Assembly (NCBI GenBank): GCA_032719365.1
Contig: CM064862.1
Location: 88,462,503 to 88,526,502 of the forward strand
From: Prinsepia uniflora
Lineage: Eukaryota > Streptophyta > Magnoliopsida > Rosales > Rosaceae
DNA length: 64,000 nt
Reading direction: 5' to 3'
Shown: positions 11,496-24,289 of the stretch, piece after piece
How positions within the stretch are numbered: the stretch's first letter is position 1
Layout of the letters: the number at the start of each line of letters is the position of its first letter
The notes under the pieces: generated by a model
Seen by the model: only the letters and a program-made list of their open reading frames with translations
What the model was told of the DNA's origin: nothing
Database searches by the model: none
Program-made: the position numbers and the translations under genes

Positions 11496-12099
11496 CATGT
11501 ATCCGTCGAGACAAGGCATTTTGGTCATTTAGGCAACATGGATAAGCTAACATTTCTTTGTGTTTTTTTAAGGCTTACCTCTTCGTAGAAAAACATATAA
11601 ATCTCAAACTTGGTGATTGGTTTTAAAGCTTTTTCTAGGGGAACTAAGGCCACAAATTGATTCCTTGGGACTCTACGGACCAGGTGGCAATGATCTCAAT
11701 TTAAAACACCCTCCCTCGCTAGAGGTGAGAAGTCGAATGGATGAAATAGGCAGAATAGATGAAGTTTCATTATTGGAACATTTAAATTGGTTGAGAAATG
11801 AGAAAGATGGGAAGAATTGAACTTCAGCTAGAAATGACAGTTTTTCGGAAAGAAAACCCAGTTTCAAGTGACATCATGACGGCCCCGATTACCTTCTCCA
11901 GTGACATAGTCGCTGACGTCGTTAGTCACACTATCAAAGATATGACAGAATATGCTTACAACGTTATCATATTCTCTCAAATAGTAACGGTGTTATAATC
12001 GGAAACCTAACGTCATTAGTTGGACAAAATATTCCTTTACCATAAGAATATTTTGTCAGTTTTAACAAAATATTTTTTCAGTTTTAACGAAATATTCCG
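11496..12099. other. Spacer without a recognisable gene
   Basis: Only short open frames of about 66 codons without domain signals. ATATTTTGTCAGTTTTAAC-type words repeat near 12046-12100. Confidence 0.4.
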
Positions 12100-13250
12100 T
12101 CAGAGCGACGAAATATAGTCTCACGTCATTATAGTGGTGTGTGGGGCATATGATCGGCGCGTAAGGGCGCGTGGCGTTTGTCTTGGCCTTATTTCAGCTC
12201 ATGAGGGTGCGTGACCGACACATGGCCTATTTCTCGGCTTTCTTCCGACGCATGACAGTACATGGGGTGACCACCGACCATCTGTTAGAGTGTGGCGGTG
12301 CATAGGATCATTCCCCAACCCACGAAGACGTGTACATAAGGTTTTGTAGCGCTTCAGGTATGTTTATGACGGTTTCGAGGCCATTGGTGTTCATTTAAGC
12401 CCCGTTTGAGTAAGTTCAGTTCCTATTGGTCTATTATGGGGCCTATATTGGCTCGAGGCTCAAGAGAACAAGATTTTAAAGAGTTTTAAGGATTCCTTGA
12501 TACTAAGATTTTCTTCCCGAGACGAGCCAAAAATATCGAATTAGGGCTCGGAAAGAGTCGGGGATATCAAATTAGGGCTCATTAAAGAACCTGAAATATC
12601 GGATAAGGGCTCAGAAAGAGCTAGAGATTTTGGATTAGGGCTCAAGAAGGCTAGAGATATCGAATTAGGACTCGGGAAGAGTAAGAGATTTCAAATTAGG
12701 GTAAGAAGAGCCAAAAATATCATATTAGGGCTTGTGAATAACCGAAGATATCATATTAGGTTTCGAGAAGAGTCGGAAATATCAGATTAAGACTTGGTAA
12801 GAGTCGGGATATCAAATAAGGACTCGGGAAGAACCGAGAGAACCGTGATATCGGGTCATGTCGCATAATGAGATTAGTGAGTCTCAAGTCAATTAAGTTT
12901 TGGACGCTGAGTTAGATCAGATCTTGAGGCACATGTGTGTGAGTTAATGGTTGATAGTCGAGGAAATTACTTGCTTTTCTGATTCAATGATTCATGTTGT
13001 GGTTAACGACTCAGGTATGAGTTATCAAATCAGAATGTGCTTCGTTATCAGAGTCAGTACGTTGGTGTGAGCGGTCCCTTGCCAATCTGACAGGTGAGGA
13101 GATGGATTGATCTTTCTATAGGGAAGACTGTCGAATTTTTGGCAGATTTCTCATAGCCTAGTTAATGCTTAGGAATATTGTGGGAATCTTATCAAGATGT
13201 CAAACGGGAGCAGAGTGTTTCATGGTTATCAAAGTGAATTCGAGAAAAGT
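12100..13250. repeat. Degenerate repetitive tract, possibly an old LTR
   Basis: GC-rich GGCGCGTAAGGGCGCGTGG near 12155, then about eight to ten degenerate units of 35-45 bp between 12520 and 12850 built on GATATCGAATTAGGGCTCGG, then CAAACGGGAGCAGAG near 13203, which resembles the CAGACGGGAGC near the 3' end of the window's LTR family. The order (GCGCGTG tract, short repeats, GGGAGC end) matches the LTR layout, so an eroded LTR is plausible. No clean termini or target duplication are visible. Confidence 0.4.
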
Positions 13251-16200
13251 CTTGTTATCTCAATTTTCATGAAGTTTTTGAAATTTTAAAAAAGTTAAAA
13301 TTGAATATCTAGTAAGTTATATGAACTTTTTAAAACTCTAAATTGAATACACCTAAAATTAGATATCAACAAAAACTCTATAAAAGTTGTCTAAATGAAT
13401 ATATCTTAACCGAATTATAGAATCGTTTTTTACTGATGTTGTCGTATTTGAGCTTTACATAACAATCATTAGTTCGTAGTTAATGCATGCCATAAGCTTA
13501 ATAGAAAGGAAGCATATGCATTAATGGCACGTACGTTGTCCAATTTTTTACTAACATGCACCATTAAATGAATAGATAAGCAGCTCTCTTGGGATGTGGG
13601 ACTCCGTCGATCAGCTCAGCTACCAGTTGAAGTTGATAAACACTAAAAAAACGACCAAAACGTGACGAACTAACCCTTGCTAATTCTCTTCAATCATCTG
13701 ATCAGCAAAACTATATATAATTAGTAGAATGTTCAGTAAGAATATTATTGCAAATCTAACTAGCTCTAACCGTCATCTCTGAATTAAATAGTAATTAACT
13801 AATGATGCTTTGTTATATATATATATATATCTCTAAACCATATTAATTATATACATATACCTAATTAACAATGTTTTATATGCATTTATAACCGGTTCTC
13901 TTCATTTTTCAAATTACAATTTTAAAATCATTTCGATTTGTAAATATTCAACCAGTTTGAAGGCCAATTAATCATTCATATATAATCAATGAAATTGGCA
14001 CAATTCATTACATAAAACTGGCTAAATGAAATGAACGTAACAAAAACGTTCAGCAACGGGCCGATACTAGCTGAAATTCAAATAGTATTACATTAATTAT
14101 ACTATATATATATATATATATATGATGGTTATGTGATATATTTAATTTATATATATTATAATACGAGTTCACGTGCGTAACGTATATATTATTTATATTT
14201 CTTATTCCCGGGCATGGTTACATCTAATATTTATTTGATCTTATACTTGACACTGCAAACCGACATATCGTTCAAAAATATTGTTTAAAAAGGATCGGAT
14301 ATTTGAGATACTCAAGAACGATGTAGCGAAAAAAATAAGCTCATGAACATTTTATTTCTCTTTGCCAATACTAGACTTATGTGTCATTTCATTGCGCATG
14401 ATATAATTTTTTTGAATTATCCAGAGACGGGCGGCTTACAATTTATATGGTGTATGTTGTTATTCTTCAATTTCGCAATTTGCAGGTGGAAATGTACAAG
14501 CTAATTTATATCGTCTTGTCTATGGTTTGGTAGACAAAGTTAAATTCGTAATCTTTTTAATTATCAATGGACTTAAACACTTGTCTTTAGCTTAGTCCTA
14601 ATGCGAGTATGTTTATGTCTGCAAACTCAGTGGAGTATGATTTATAATAAGAGATTAATGAATGGAAATATGATAAACAAACAACATTTTATTTGTGAAA
14701 TATTATATTATACCTTTAGGGATATGGGAAAATACTCTCTCTCTCTCTATATATTACAAGATCTAGCATGTGAGATAATTTGGTATGTAATTTATTGAAA
14801 AAGTGATGGTTGACTAGCGTATGATCAATTGATCATGCATGTGTTCATGTTCGATATACCCATAAATCATCACTTAATAATCTTCTTGGATCGCCACCTA
14901 ATAACCTCCTTCTTATTCTTCTTCGATCCAACATGTCTTACATTAAATTTCATATTTTAAACCACAATCAGCTCACCACAAAAATCGAAAAGATATTATC
15001 GAAGTGGTTTCTTTCTTTTTTTTAGAAGTAATTAAAGAAATTTGTTTGGAATAGAGGTTTTTTTTAGAAGATATGAAATTTCATTGATAGTTAGAACAAA
15101 AATATAAAATAAAGAAAAATCAGACTGTAATAGCTTGACAATAAACATAAGTAAATACGTTTAGTGATCAGATTCGACATTTATCGAAATAATTTAGAGG
15201 AAATAATAAGTAGGGTTTAGTGGGCACAAAGATAAAGTTAGGCGAAAAAAAGAGTCAATATAATATAATAACCCAATCTACATAAAAAATTTATAATAAC
15301 CCAATATAAGAGTCAAGATAATATAATAACCCAATCTACATAAAAAATTTATAATATATATATAACTAATCGAGCTTAATTTATTAACTAACTCTTAATT
15401 AATTGATAATCTTCTTCTTAATGTATTAACTAAGTCTGGAAATCATGTATCAATGTAATGCATATGTTTAAAATGTTTGAGATTTATGAGAATTTGAAAG
15501 TATGTACGTTGTGAGTTAATTTTTATATAGAATTTATTTCGAATTTTAAGTCTATTTAATTTTTATATAGAACGTATTTCAAATTTTAGATAGCATGTAT
15601 TCTAGCCTATTGACTACACCTACCTCTACAAGGTGGACAAGTTTTAGGTAGGGAGGATCGGACCAGGTTGATCATATATCCGTCCTCCTCACATAATGAT
15701 CGACTATGTACCCTAAGACTAACTCATTTTATGTGACATGAGAGTCCTACCGAAGGCCTTCTCATACAAGGTATATGTTAATAATTCTTCCATATTTTCT
15801 TTCTCATGGTCTAGGGGCATCCCCAATGTTGATAAGAAAATGGTCATTTTCCCGTTTCCTTTTATGAGTAAATTCATCTGGATGAGGGCTTTTTTAAGTA
15901 CTTTAACAATTAATTTAATTCAACTCATCATAATATATGTCAAATTAGTCAAATTATATATATATATATAATCATATCATGCTACTAATTTACTACAACC
16001 ATATGCAGTTGTCTTCGATGGATTATCAGTTTAAAATCATTGCATGCCCAAAATAAATTTTTATTAAAGTATTAAAATAAAATAAAAATGAGTAAAATTT
16101 TAAAAATTGAAAAAAAAAATTAACTATAATACGAACTATATACTAAATTTTATATCAAAATATCACTATAATTTTTATAAATCATATGTAAATCCCAAAT

Positions 16201-17000
16201 TGTATTTTTAAATTGAATGTGAATTCCAAATTATATAATTAACTTTAATTATATAATAATTCTTACTTATTAATAAAATTGTATTTAATTAAAATATATT
16301 TATACATATATTATATTAAAAAATCTATAATTCAGTGGGATCCAGACCTCAGGCGCATGCTGGCTCCGCCCTGGTTGTCTTATGCAAAAGTTCAAAAGAC
16401 ATAAAAGTCATATTATCCAACTTGTCATTATTATTTAAAAAACAATACAATTATCGAACTTCTTATGCATTGTGGTTTGTAAAATAATTTAAATATAGAA
16501 TTTTTATACAATAGTTTTGATATATTTTTATATATATAAACAATTTTTGAAAATTTCTTTCTATTTTAATGAAATTTTGTGCGGTACATGGGTATATATA
16601 CCAAATTTTGTTTTTGAGAAGGCTACCAAAAAAAAATTTGTAAAACGGAAAATTTCTTGTGTACCAAAAGAAATCCTTAATTCCAAAATGTATTTCTCTC
16701 TTATATATTTCCACCATCAAAATACCAACTTAACCATAAATAATTTCCAATAACGATCCTGAATTATTCTTCTCTCAATTGATACTACAAATTTATGCCA
16801 ACAATTCAATATTGTGGTTGGTTTGGCCTTCACCATTATAGCCACCTCATATGAACCCTACACTACTCACATGAACCCTACGGTACTGCGCATTCAGCCC
16901 ATTTTCATATTTCATAAAATAACTTTAACTAACCCTCCGCCTCCATATTCAATATCCTCTGCAATAAGTTTGACCCTAAAATAATGTTCATTTTTTATTT
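13251..17000. other. AT-rich intergenic region
   Basis: No coding region is supported; the reading frames are short and AT-driven. It contains several (AT) tracts (near 13816-13830, 14101-14123 and 15955-15970) and a CT run near 14733-14747. Confidence 0.5.
15252..15360. repeat. 58-bp direct duplication
   Basis: The segment starting GAGTCAATATAATATAATAA at 15252 recurs at 15310 with one early substitution (GAGTCAAGAT...), giving a period of 58 bp. Both copies contain ACCCAATCTACATAAAAAAT. Confidence 0.85.
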
Positions 17001-17046
17001 ATTTTGGTTTTTACTTTTCCACGGTCTCACAACAATCCTCTCTTCC

Positions 17047-17319
17047 ACCAACCCACTTTCACTTGGTGTCGTCTCCTACCCCCAGTCCACACCAATCAAC
17101 CAACACAGCATACGGTCGTCCAATCGTCCACCTCATCAGATAGCCACGTAGACACTCACAGCCGTTGGATCCATATACCATCTTACGGCCACATTTAATC
17201 TTCAACCAACCCTCGTGTGTCCATCTCCGCCCTTATGCTCACCTACCAAAACATTTACCAAGCAATTGCACTTTCCACATACACATTCATCCCCTCCTTC
17301 CCTCCATCTCTCTATTTAA
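17047..17319 (+). promoter_or_regulatory. PAL promoter: AC elements and TATA box
   Basis: ACCAACC (AC-II type) lies at 17047-17053 and again at 17205-17211, ACCTACC (AC-I type) at 17241-17247, and CAACCAACAC near 17098-17107. AC elements are the known MYB binding sites of phenylpropanoid genes. A TATTTAA box at 17313-17319 sits about 115 bp before the ATG, leaving a C-rich 5' leader with a poly-A run near 17379-17392. Confidence 0.7.
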
Positions 17320-17430
17320 GCATCCACCTCCCTCCTTCCACTTCTCAAAACTTCTTCAACACACCCACCACCACCTCAAAAAAAAAAAAAAACAAATCAC
17401 AGCGCAGCCCTTCATCTCACATCACCACAC

Positions 17431-20132
17431 ATGGAGGCCGCCACCGCCGTCAAGCAAAACGGACACCACCAGAACGGTGACGTAGTGGACTCCTCCTCCC
17501 TTTGCTTAAAAAAGGACCCATTGAACTGGGGTCTAGCTGCGGACTCACTCAAAGGGAGCCACTTAGATGAGGTGAAGCGCATGGTGGCTGAGTACCGAAC
17601 GCCGGTGGTGAGGCTCGGTGGAGAGAACCTCACCATTTCTCAAGTGGCTGCCATAGCCACCCATGACTCCGGTGTCAAGGTTGAGCTCTCTGAGTCCGCC
17701 AGGCCCCGCGTCAAGGCCAGCAGCGATTGGGTTATGGATAGCATGAGCAAAGGGACCGACAGCTACGGTGTCACCACCGGCTTCGGTGCCACTTCCCACC
17801 GTAGAACCAAGCAAGGCGCTGCCCTCCAAAAGGAGCTCATTAGGTAAGCAGAATATCATTCATTACAGTAACCCGTTATAATTTACAGTATCTGATACAT
17901 TAATTCTCTATTACGTACTATTTAATAATGCAAAACGCACGTTAACAATGTACTTAATCCTGTAAATTGATATCGAGTTGACTCGGCTGAGTCGATTCGG
18001 CGTAGGGCGAACGAGTTTGGAGGTTTGTGTGTGGTGGCCTGGTGGGGCTAGTTGGGGTTAAGGAAAATGCATTGCCTTATTAAATTCCTATTTTAGTGGA
18101 AGATGTGACAATTTCTTGTGACCATTGGTATATTGTGATCTTGTCTAAGGCATCATGGACTTCTTAGTTTGGTATATTAATTTGTAGCCACAGGTTTCAT
18201 TTTTACCATCTCATCTCAATGTCTCATACATATATTTTCACTTTAACTAAAAATGTAAATTAGTTTTGTCTAAAAAATATATATATATATATTAGTTGAA
18301 AGATCTATTTTAGTACTTGACACAAATTTTCTAAATGTTTCCACAAATTTTTTCTAAATGTGTTTTTATTTTGCTTGTACAGATTTTTGAATGCTGGAGT
18401 TTTTGGGAGTTCAAAAGAGCCAGGGCACACGTTGCCACACCAGGCAACAAGAGCCGCCATGCTTGTTCGCATCAACACACTCCTCCAAGGCTACTCTGGC
18501 ATTAGATTTGAAATCTTAGAAGCGATCACCAAATTACTAAACAACAATGTCACACCCTGCCTCCCCCTACGTGGCACAATCACCGCCTCCGGAGATCTAG
18601 TCCCGCTCTCCTACATCGCCGGTCTACTAACCGGCCGCCCCAGCTGCAAGGCCATTGGACCAGACGGACAGACCCTCACTGCCGCAGAGGCTTTCGACCT
18701 AGTTGGCATTGATTCCGGGTTTTTCGAATTGCAGCCCAAAGAAGGCCTCGCACTTGTCAATGGCACGGCGGTTGGCTCAGGCTTGGCCTCCACGGTTTTG
18801 TTCGAGACAAACATTTTGGCTCTGCTGGCTGAGATTTTATCGGCGATTTTCGCTGAAGTAATGCAGGGGAAGCCGGAGTTTACGGATCATTTGACACATA
18901 AGCTGAAGCATCACCCGGGTCAAATCGAAGCGGCTGCAATCATGGAACACATTTTAGATGGCAGCTCATATGTGAAAGCTGCTAAGAAAATGCATGAACA
19001 GGATCCTCTGCAGAAGCCGAAACAGGACAGATATGCCCTCCGAACTTCCCCTCAATGGCTCGGGCCTCAAATTGAAGTGATCCGGTACTCAACCAAGTCA
19101 ATTGAGAGGGAGATCAACTCCGTTAACGACAACCCTTTGATCGATGTCTCAAGAAACAAGGCTCTGCATGGAGGAAATTTCCAGGGAACCCCAATTGGGG
19201 TCTCCATGGACAACACCCGTTTGGCCATTGCCTCAATTGGAAAGCTCATGTTTGCCCAATTTTCCGAACTGGTGAACGACTTTTACAACAATGGTTTGCC
19301 TTCAAATCTGTCCGGAGGAAGAAACCCTAGCTTGGATTATGGGTTCAAGGGGGCGGAGATTGCCATGGCTTCTTACTGCTCTGAGCTTCAGTTTCTCGCA
19401 AATCCAGTGACCAACCATGTCCAGAGTGCCGAGCAGCATAATCAAGATGTGAACTCTCTGGGGCTAATTTCGTCACGAAAGACAGCGGAAGCCGTCGACA
19501 TATTAAAGCTCATGTCTTCCACATTCTTAGTGGCGCTTTGCCAAGCAATTGACTTGAGGCATTTGGAGGAAAACTTGCGGAACACGGTAAAGAACACTGT
19601 GAGCCAAGTGGCTAAGAGGACTCTCACAACTGGAGTCAATGGAGAGCTTCACCCTTCAAGATTCTGCGAGAAAGATCTCCTCAAGGTTGTGGATCGAGAA
19701 TACGTTTTTGCCTACGTAGACGATCCCTGCAGCGCCACCTACCCATTGATGCAAAAATTGAGGCAAGTACTCGTTGAGCACGCTTTGGTAAACGGCGAAA
19801 ATGAGAAGAATGCAAGCACATCGATATTCCAAAAGATCGGAGCTTTTGAGGAAGAGTTGAAATTGCTTTTGCCAAAGGAAGTGGAGAATGCTAGAGTTGC
19901 ATTGGAGAGTGGCAGCCCGGCGATTCCTAACCGGATTGTGGAATGCCGTTCTTATCCATTGTACAAGCTTGTGAGGGAGGGTTTGAAATCAGAGTATTTG
20001 ACCGGAGAGAATATTAGGTCGCCAGGGGAGGAGTGTGACAAGGTGTTCCAAGCCATCTGCCAGGGGAAGATTATCGACCCGATTCTCGATTGCCTTGAGG
20101 GATGGAGCGGCGCACCTCTACCTATATGTTAG
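17431..20132 (+). CDS. PAL: Phenylalanine ammonia-lyase
   Basis: Deaminates L-phenylalanine to trans-cinnamate and ammonia, the first step of phenylpropanoid synthesis (lignin, flavonoids), in the cytosol as a tetramer. Two exons, 17431-17843 and 18383-20132, give 720 aa, normal for plant PALs. The 539-bp intron (GTAAGC...ACAG) splits an Arg codon at residue 138, the conserved single PAL intron position. The MIO-forming triad Ala206-Ser207-Gly208 lies in GTITASGDLVPLSY. Phe139, directly after the intron, is the substrate-selectivity position (Phe in PAL, His in tyrosine-using enzymes). Further family motifs are NGTAVGSGLA, SVNDNPLID and SAEQHNQDVNSLGLISSRKT; the C-terminus is LPIC. The segment SSKEPGHTLPHQATRAAML differs from the more usual SSHTLPHSATRAAML. 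The first ATG of the open frame was chosen as start because TATA and leader fit it. The frame is intact. Confidence 0.97.
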
Positions 20133-20232
20133 CATTCCATGACACTTTCAGGGTTCTGCATTTTTCTGGTGTGTTCATAAGTTTGATTGCACTGCTGTTG
20201 GTAGCATGTGTGACTATACTATCTAATTACCT

Positions 20233-20238
20233 AATAAA
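20233..20238 (+). terminator. PAL polyadenylation signal
   Basis: AATAAA about 100 bp after the PAL stop codon, followed by T-rich sequence. Confidence 0.5.
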
Positions 20239-22087
20239 TGTAAAACCATGTGTTTAGTTTTTTTTTTATTAATTCTTTTTTGAAGTTGTTGATTAATTAG
20301 CTGTTCTTCTGTCGATTAGTAATTAAGATTGGTGTTTTGGAGCAAATGTTGAGTATCAGTGTTGACTTGTACATGCATCTCCAATAGGAGGCTTTGCCAA
20401 TTATCTTCATTTTGACAAATCCAAAATTTCTCCAGACTCTGAGTGTTACCTTTTTATTATTTCATCTTCAATATGTCTTGTGATAATCTGAATTTAAATT
20501 CCAAGACTTACCCTCGTAGCCTTCAAGCATCCCTGCATACTAAGTAGCAATTTTCATCACCAAAACAATCCCTTATTCTGAGCTTGATCGATTCAGTTTG
20601 TGGTAATAAGTTGGGAATTTTGAATTTGATTTGTATTCACTTAATAAGTTAGAAAATTTGAGTATGATACAACAATTTCATGAGTTTAATTTGTATAAAA
20701 TTGTTAGTTATAATTATTAAACTTACACTGCTGTTACAAAATTTATGATTCAGATTTTATCCATTGAAATCAAACGCACACTTGAGAGCACCAGGGAAAT
20801 CAGAACTAGAAGTCATCATCATCGTCATCATCAGCTTCCTCCAACAAGTGGGACTGTGGGAGTGCCCCTCAGTCTAATTAAATGATTCAATAATTTCTGC
20901 AGACAGAAAAGAAAACCACCATATCACAAATAATCACCTCGTTCACAAATATTTGTTCAGCTTTGAACACTGGTTAAATGCAAAATGTCTTCATTTATGG
21001 CGTTTATAGATCAAGAGATTCTGAAATAACACGAGCCACATATCCTAGGCCATCAACAATGGTGGTCTATTTTTAAAGTTGTGTCTATGGACTATGGTGG
21101 ATGCAGCTCCAAATGTAGCTACAAATTTTTGGAACTATATGGTATATTGTTCATAATGATAAATTTTTATTTATTAGGGTTACATATCTTATTATATGAA
21201 AACCTAATTACGTAGTAAATTATTATTTTCTTTAATTTTTGGTTAATTTTTATTTATATTACTCTATAATTTTTTTTTTAACCTAAAAAATTCAAATTTC
21301 TCAAAGTTAAGATTACATCTTATACGGATGGTTATATCATATTATCATGTCTTAATTTTAACCATCAAATAACTACAAATTTCTTAGCATTATAACGTGG
21401 GCAATGGTTAACAATTAAGGGAAAAAATGTGAAAAAAAATTGAAAACACATACTTTAGCAAATGAGGAAGTTATGTGAATACGATATATATTGTGAATTT
21501 TAATTGAAGCATAATAATATATTATGATAAAAAATTAGCAAGAAAAGTATCATAAAACGAAAAATGCACAAGAAACGAGTGGAGTAATCTTTTAATATAA
21601 GTATAATGCTTTATTTACAAGTGAGAATTAAACCGGATGCTTGATAACAAGTAATTGAGATGAATTCAAAATTGTAGTATTAAAAAAATACACACATATA
21701 TTAGTTGAATTATAATAATTAAAATCTCCTTTTTCAGCTTCTAAAAATATGGTGATATATATATTTTTTATAAATAAAACTGAATTTTATGGTGGGTGGC
21801 CTTGCCAAATCAAATTACCAGTAACGTGAAAGGTCACACCTTCTACTACTAGTGAGAGCTGAGAGGCCCACACATTTCACTTCACGATATGAAAAGTTTG
21901 GTGTATATATTTTTTCCATTTCGACCAACCTTTCTCTTTCGTGGTTTAATGATTTAATCACACCTCATATTTTTTGTTTTGTTTTGTTTTGATGTGCTTG
22001 ATCAATCAATTCCATTTGTTTTTTTTTTTAAATTTTAAATTTGACCTTGTTAGCTGTCATGCTGCCTGAAAGTAGAAGCCACATTCG
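20239..22087. other. AT-rich intergenic region
   Basis: No gene is supported. A short ATCATCATCATCGTCATCATC run lies near 20815-20835; the rest is AT-rich spacer. Confidence 0.5.
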
Positions 22088-22095
22088 CATATATG

Positions 22096-22787
22096 CAAGG
22101 ATGAAAATATCGATATTGACGGATATATCGCTAGTTAAATTTACGGATATTTCGCTCCAAATATCGGTATCGATATCGATATCGTTTACGGTCAACAAAA
22201 ATGACGGAAATTCGGTCTTAAAGTTGGAAATTTGGAATGAAACTTTGAGAAAAATTTAAGTATGCAATAATGGTTATATAGGACTAATAAAAACTATAAA
22301 ATGACTTTTATATGATAAATATATGATGAATAAGATGTAATATGATTCTGACGATAACTAATAATATAAAATCTTAAATATAAACATAAATTGAGGTGAG
22401 TTACTATAATTGAATGTTAAAATGGTTAAAAATATAACAATAAACATACAAAAATTCAATGTAAGAAAAATGATAAAATAAGTTTAATATATTTAAAATT
22501 GGGAAAAAAAAAGAATGAAAAAATAGGGTCAAATTTTGTTAAAAATTGAAAGTAATGGATATATATATAAAATTGGACAAAAAATGGAAAAAAAAAGACC
22601 AACCTTTGAAAAATTGGAATAAATGAATAAAAAGGAAAAAAAAGAAAAAGACAAGGGTATGTGGCAGTTGGTTGGGGAATAAAAAGGAAAAAACCAAAAA
22701 AAACCGAAGGATTTGCAATGGTCGCCGTCCGGAAATCGCGATATATCGGTCGATATATCGACGATTCCGGCGATATTTACTTCCCTG
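22096..22787. mobile_element. hAT-type MITE (692 bp), target duplication CATATATG
   Basis: Left end CAAGGATGAAAATATCG and right end, reverse-complemented, CAGGGAAGTAAATATCG are terminal inverted repeats. Identical 8-bp CATATATG flanks stand at 22088-22095 and 22788-22795. An 8-bp duplication with CAGGG-like ends is the hAT superfamily pattern. Subterminal regions are rich in ATATCG/CGATAT words (22106-22190 and 22735-22775), as expected for transposase-binding repeats. No transposase is encoded; the interior is AT-rich and non-coding. Confidence 0.9.
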
Positions 22788-22795
22788 CATATATG

Positions 22796-24019
22796 GCAAT
22801 GATGTCCATTAGTTGATCACAAATTGAAATTTATAACAAACTCCTATCTCATAAAAATTGCAGAGAAAATGCTTATGTCGGTACGACTCTTTTTTCGCCT
22901 TTTAAAAGAAAAGAATTCTATTATTTGTATTTGATATGTTTTAGTTTACAATTACATCAAATAAGTAAAATTTTAACTTAAAATTGAATTTTCGTATGTA
23001 AATGCGTGACACCCGTTTTATTAGTGTTAAATGAAATTTAATAACGTTTTAATTATTGTGGATAAAATTGAATGACATCCGCTTTATTAGTGTCGGGTAA
23101 TTGTTGATGTCCGTGTACAAATTTCACAATTAAATATCCAAAAATTTGAAGAAAAAAAATCAACTTATCGCAACAACTCTTGCTAATTTCCCGACGATTT
23201 ATTTTATTTTCACTAATAAATAATCTCAATTATAAGTTGTCTTTTTATTTTTTGATCAGCAATTATAAGTTGCCTAGAAAATTCAAAATGACAACCTAAA
23301 AAGTTATCTACAAAACTGACTTTCATATTTTTCAAATCAAAATTGATTTGTAATCGTTTACTATGAGGTTTGTGTAGGACTCCACATACTTGAAATCTTT
23401 AGTTTATAGTATAAAATTGCATTTTTTGAGAACGTAGAGTTACTGATCACTTTAGGCACCTTGGGATTTTATGCTAAATTTGCTAATTTTAAGTCTTTTT
23501 TGAGTAATCTTCTCCTGCGGTGCCAAAAATTATACATGTCCTCAAAATCTAAAAATATAATCCATTCTCTAGTTTCTATATCCAGCGTCGGAGAGTTTCT
23601 CTTCGTAGTTTGGTTTATAGTGATTATTCCCAAAGAAAGAATCGGAGACGAATATGTTAAATATTGTCCCCTTGTGTAAGTAAATGGAACAAGATTGAGA
23701 AATATTTAGATGAAACTGAAAAAAAAAATTCATATTCATTTTTTTTTTTATAGTAGTGAAGAAGAGCAACAAAACAATATATATAGGACTGTGTTTTTGG
23801 GCCTGGTTGTGCTAATTGGGATCCATAGGCAATTTCTGGTGGGTATAAAGCCTCTCAAGGCCCTGAGGCTGCAGAGGCTGAGATCACACGTATGCTGGGC
23901 TTGCCCAGCTTGAAAGCCCAAACAGACTGCTTAATATTTGGTCGTCCCATTGCAGAATAAAATGATAATCTTTTATGGAGTGGTGCTATCTGTGGTAGGA
24001 CTGATAATGGATGGTGTCA
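22796..24019. other. AT-rich intergenic region
   Basis: No gene is supported. Short frames (for example 23461-23679) lack domain signals. Confidence 0.45.
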
Positions 24020-24255
24020 TTTTAACCTCGTGTCATTTTATGAAGTTTATTTTATCTAATAATACTCAATTAAAAATTGACTCGTTTAATAATTATGTTA
24101 AGAATGTCTAACTTAAATTCGGCTTGTTAATTAATCAAATAATTCGTGTAAATTATTCAATAAATATGTCATATTTGAAATCCAATAAATCTATGAAGTA
24201 TGACTTGTTTAAGAAGTATGACTTGTTTAAGATGTTTAACATATTTAGTATTTTG
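24020..24255. repeat. Diverged relic related to the hAT-like element at 25935
   Basis: The order CTCGTGTCATTTTATGAA, ACTCGTTTAATAATTATGTTAAGAATGTCTAAC, then TTAATTAATC...CGTGTAA matches the start of the 25935 element (GTCGTGTCATGAATTTTACC, CCGTTTAATAATCGTGTCAAGAATGTCCAAC...), with many C-to-T-like changes. It looks like an old, AT-drifted copy. Confidence 0.5.
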
Positions 24256-24289
24256 GTGTTCATAATATCATTTGTTGGAAGGATCCCAC

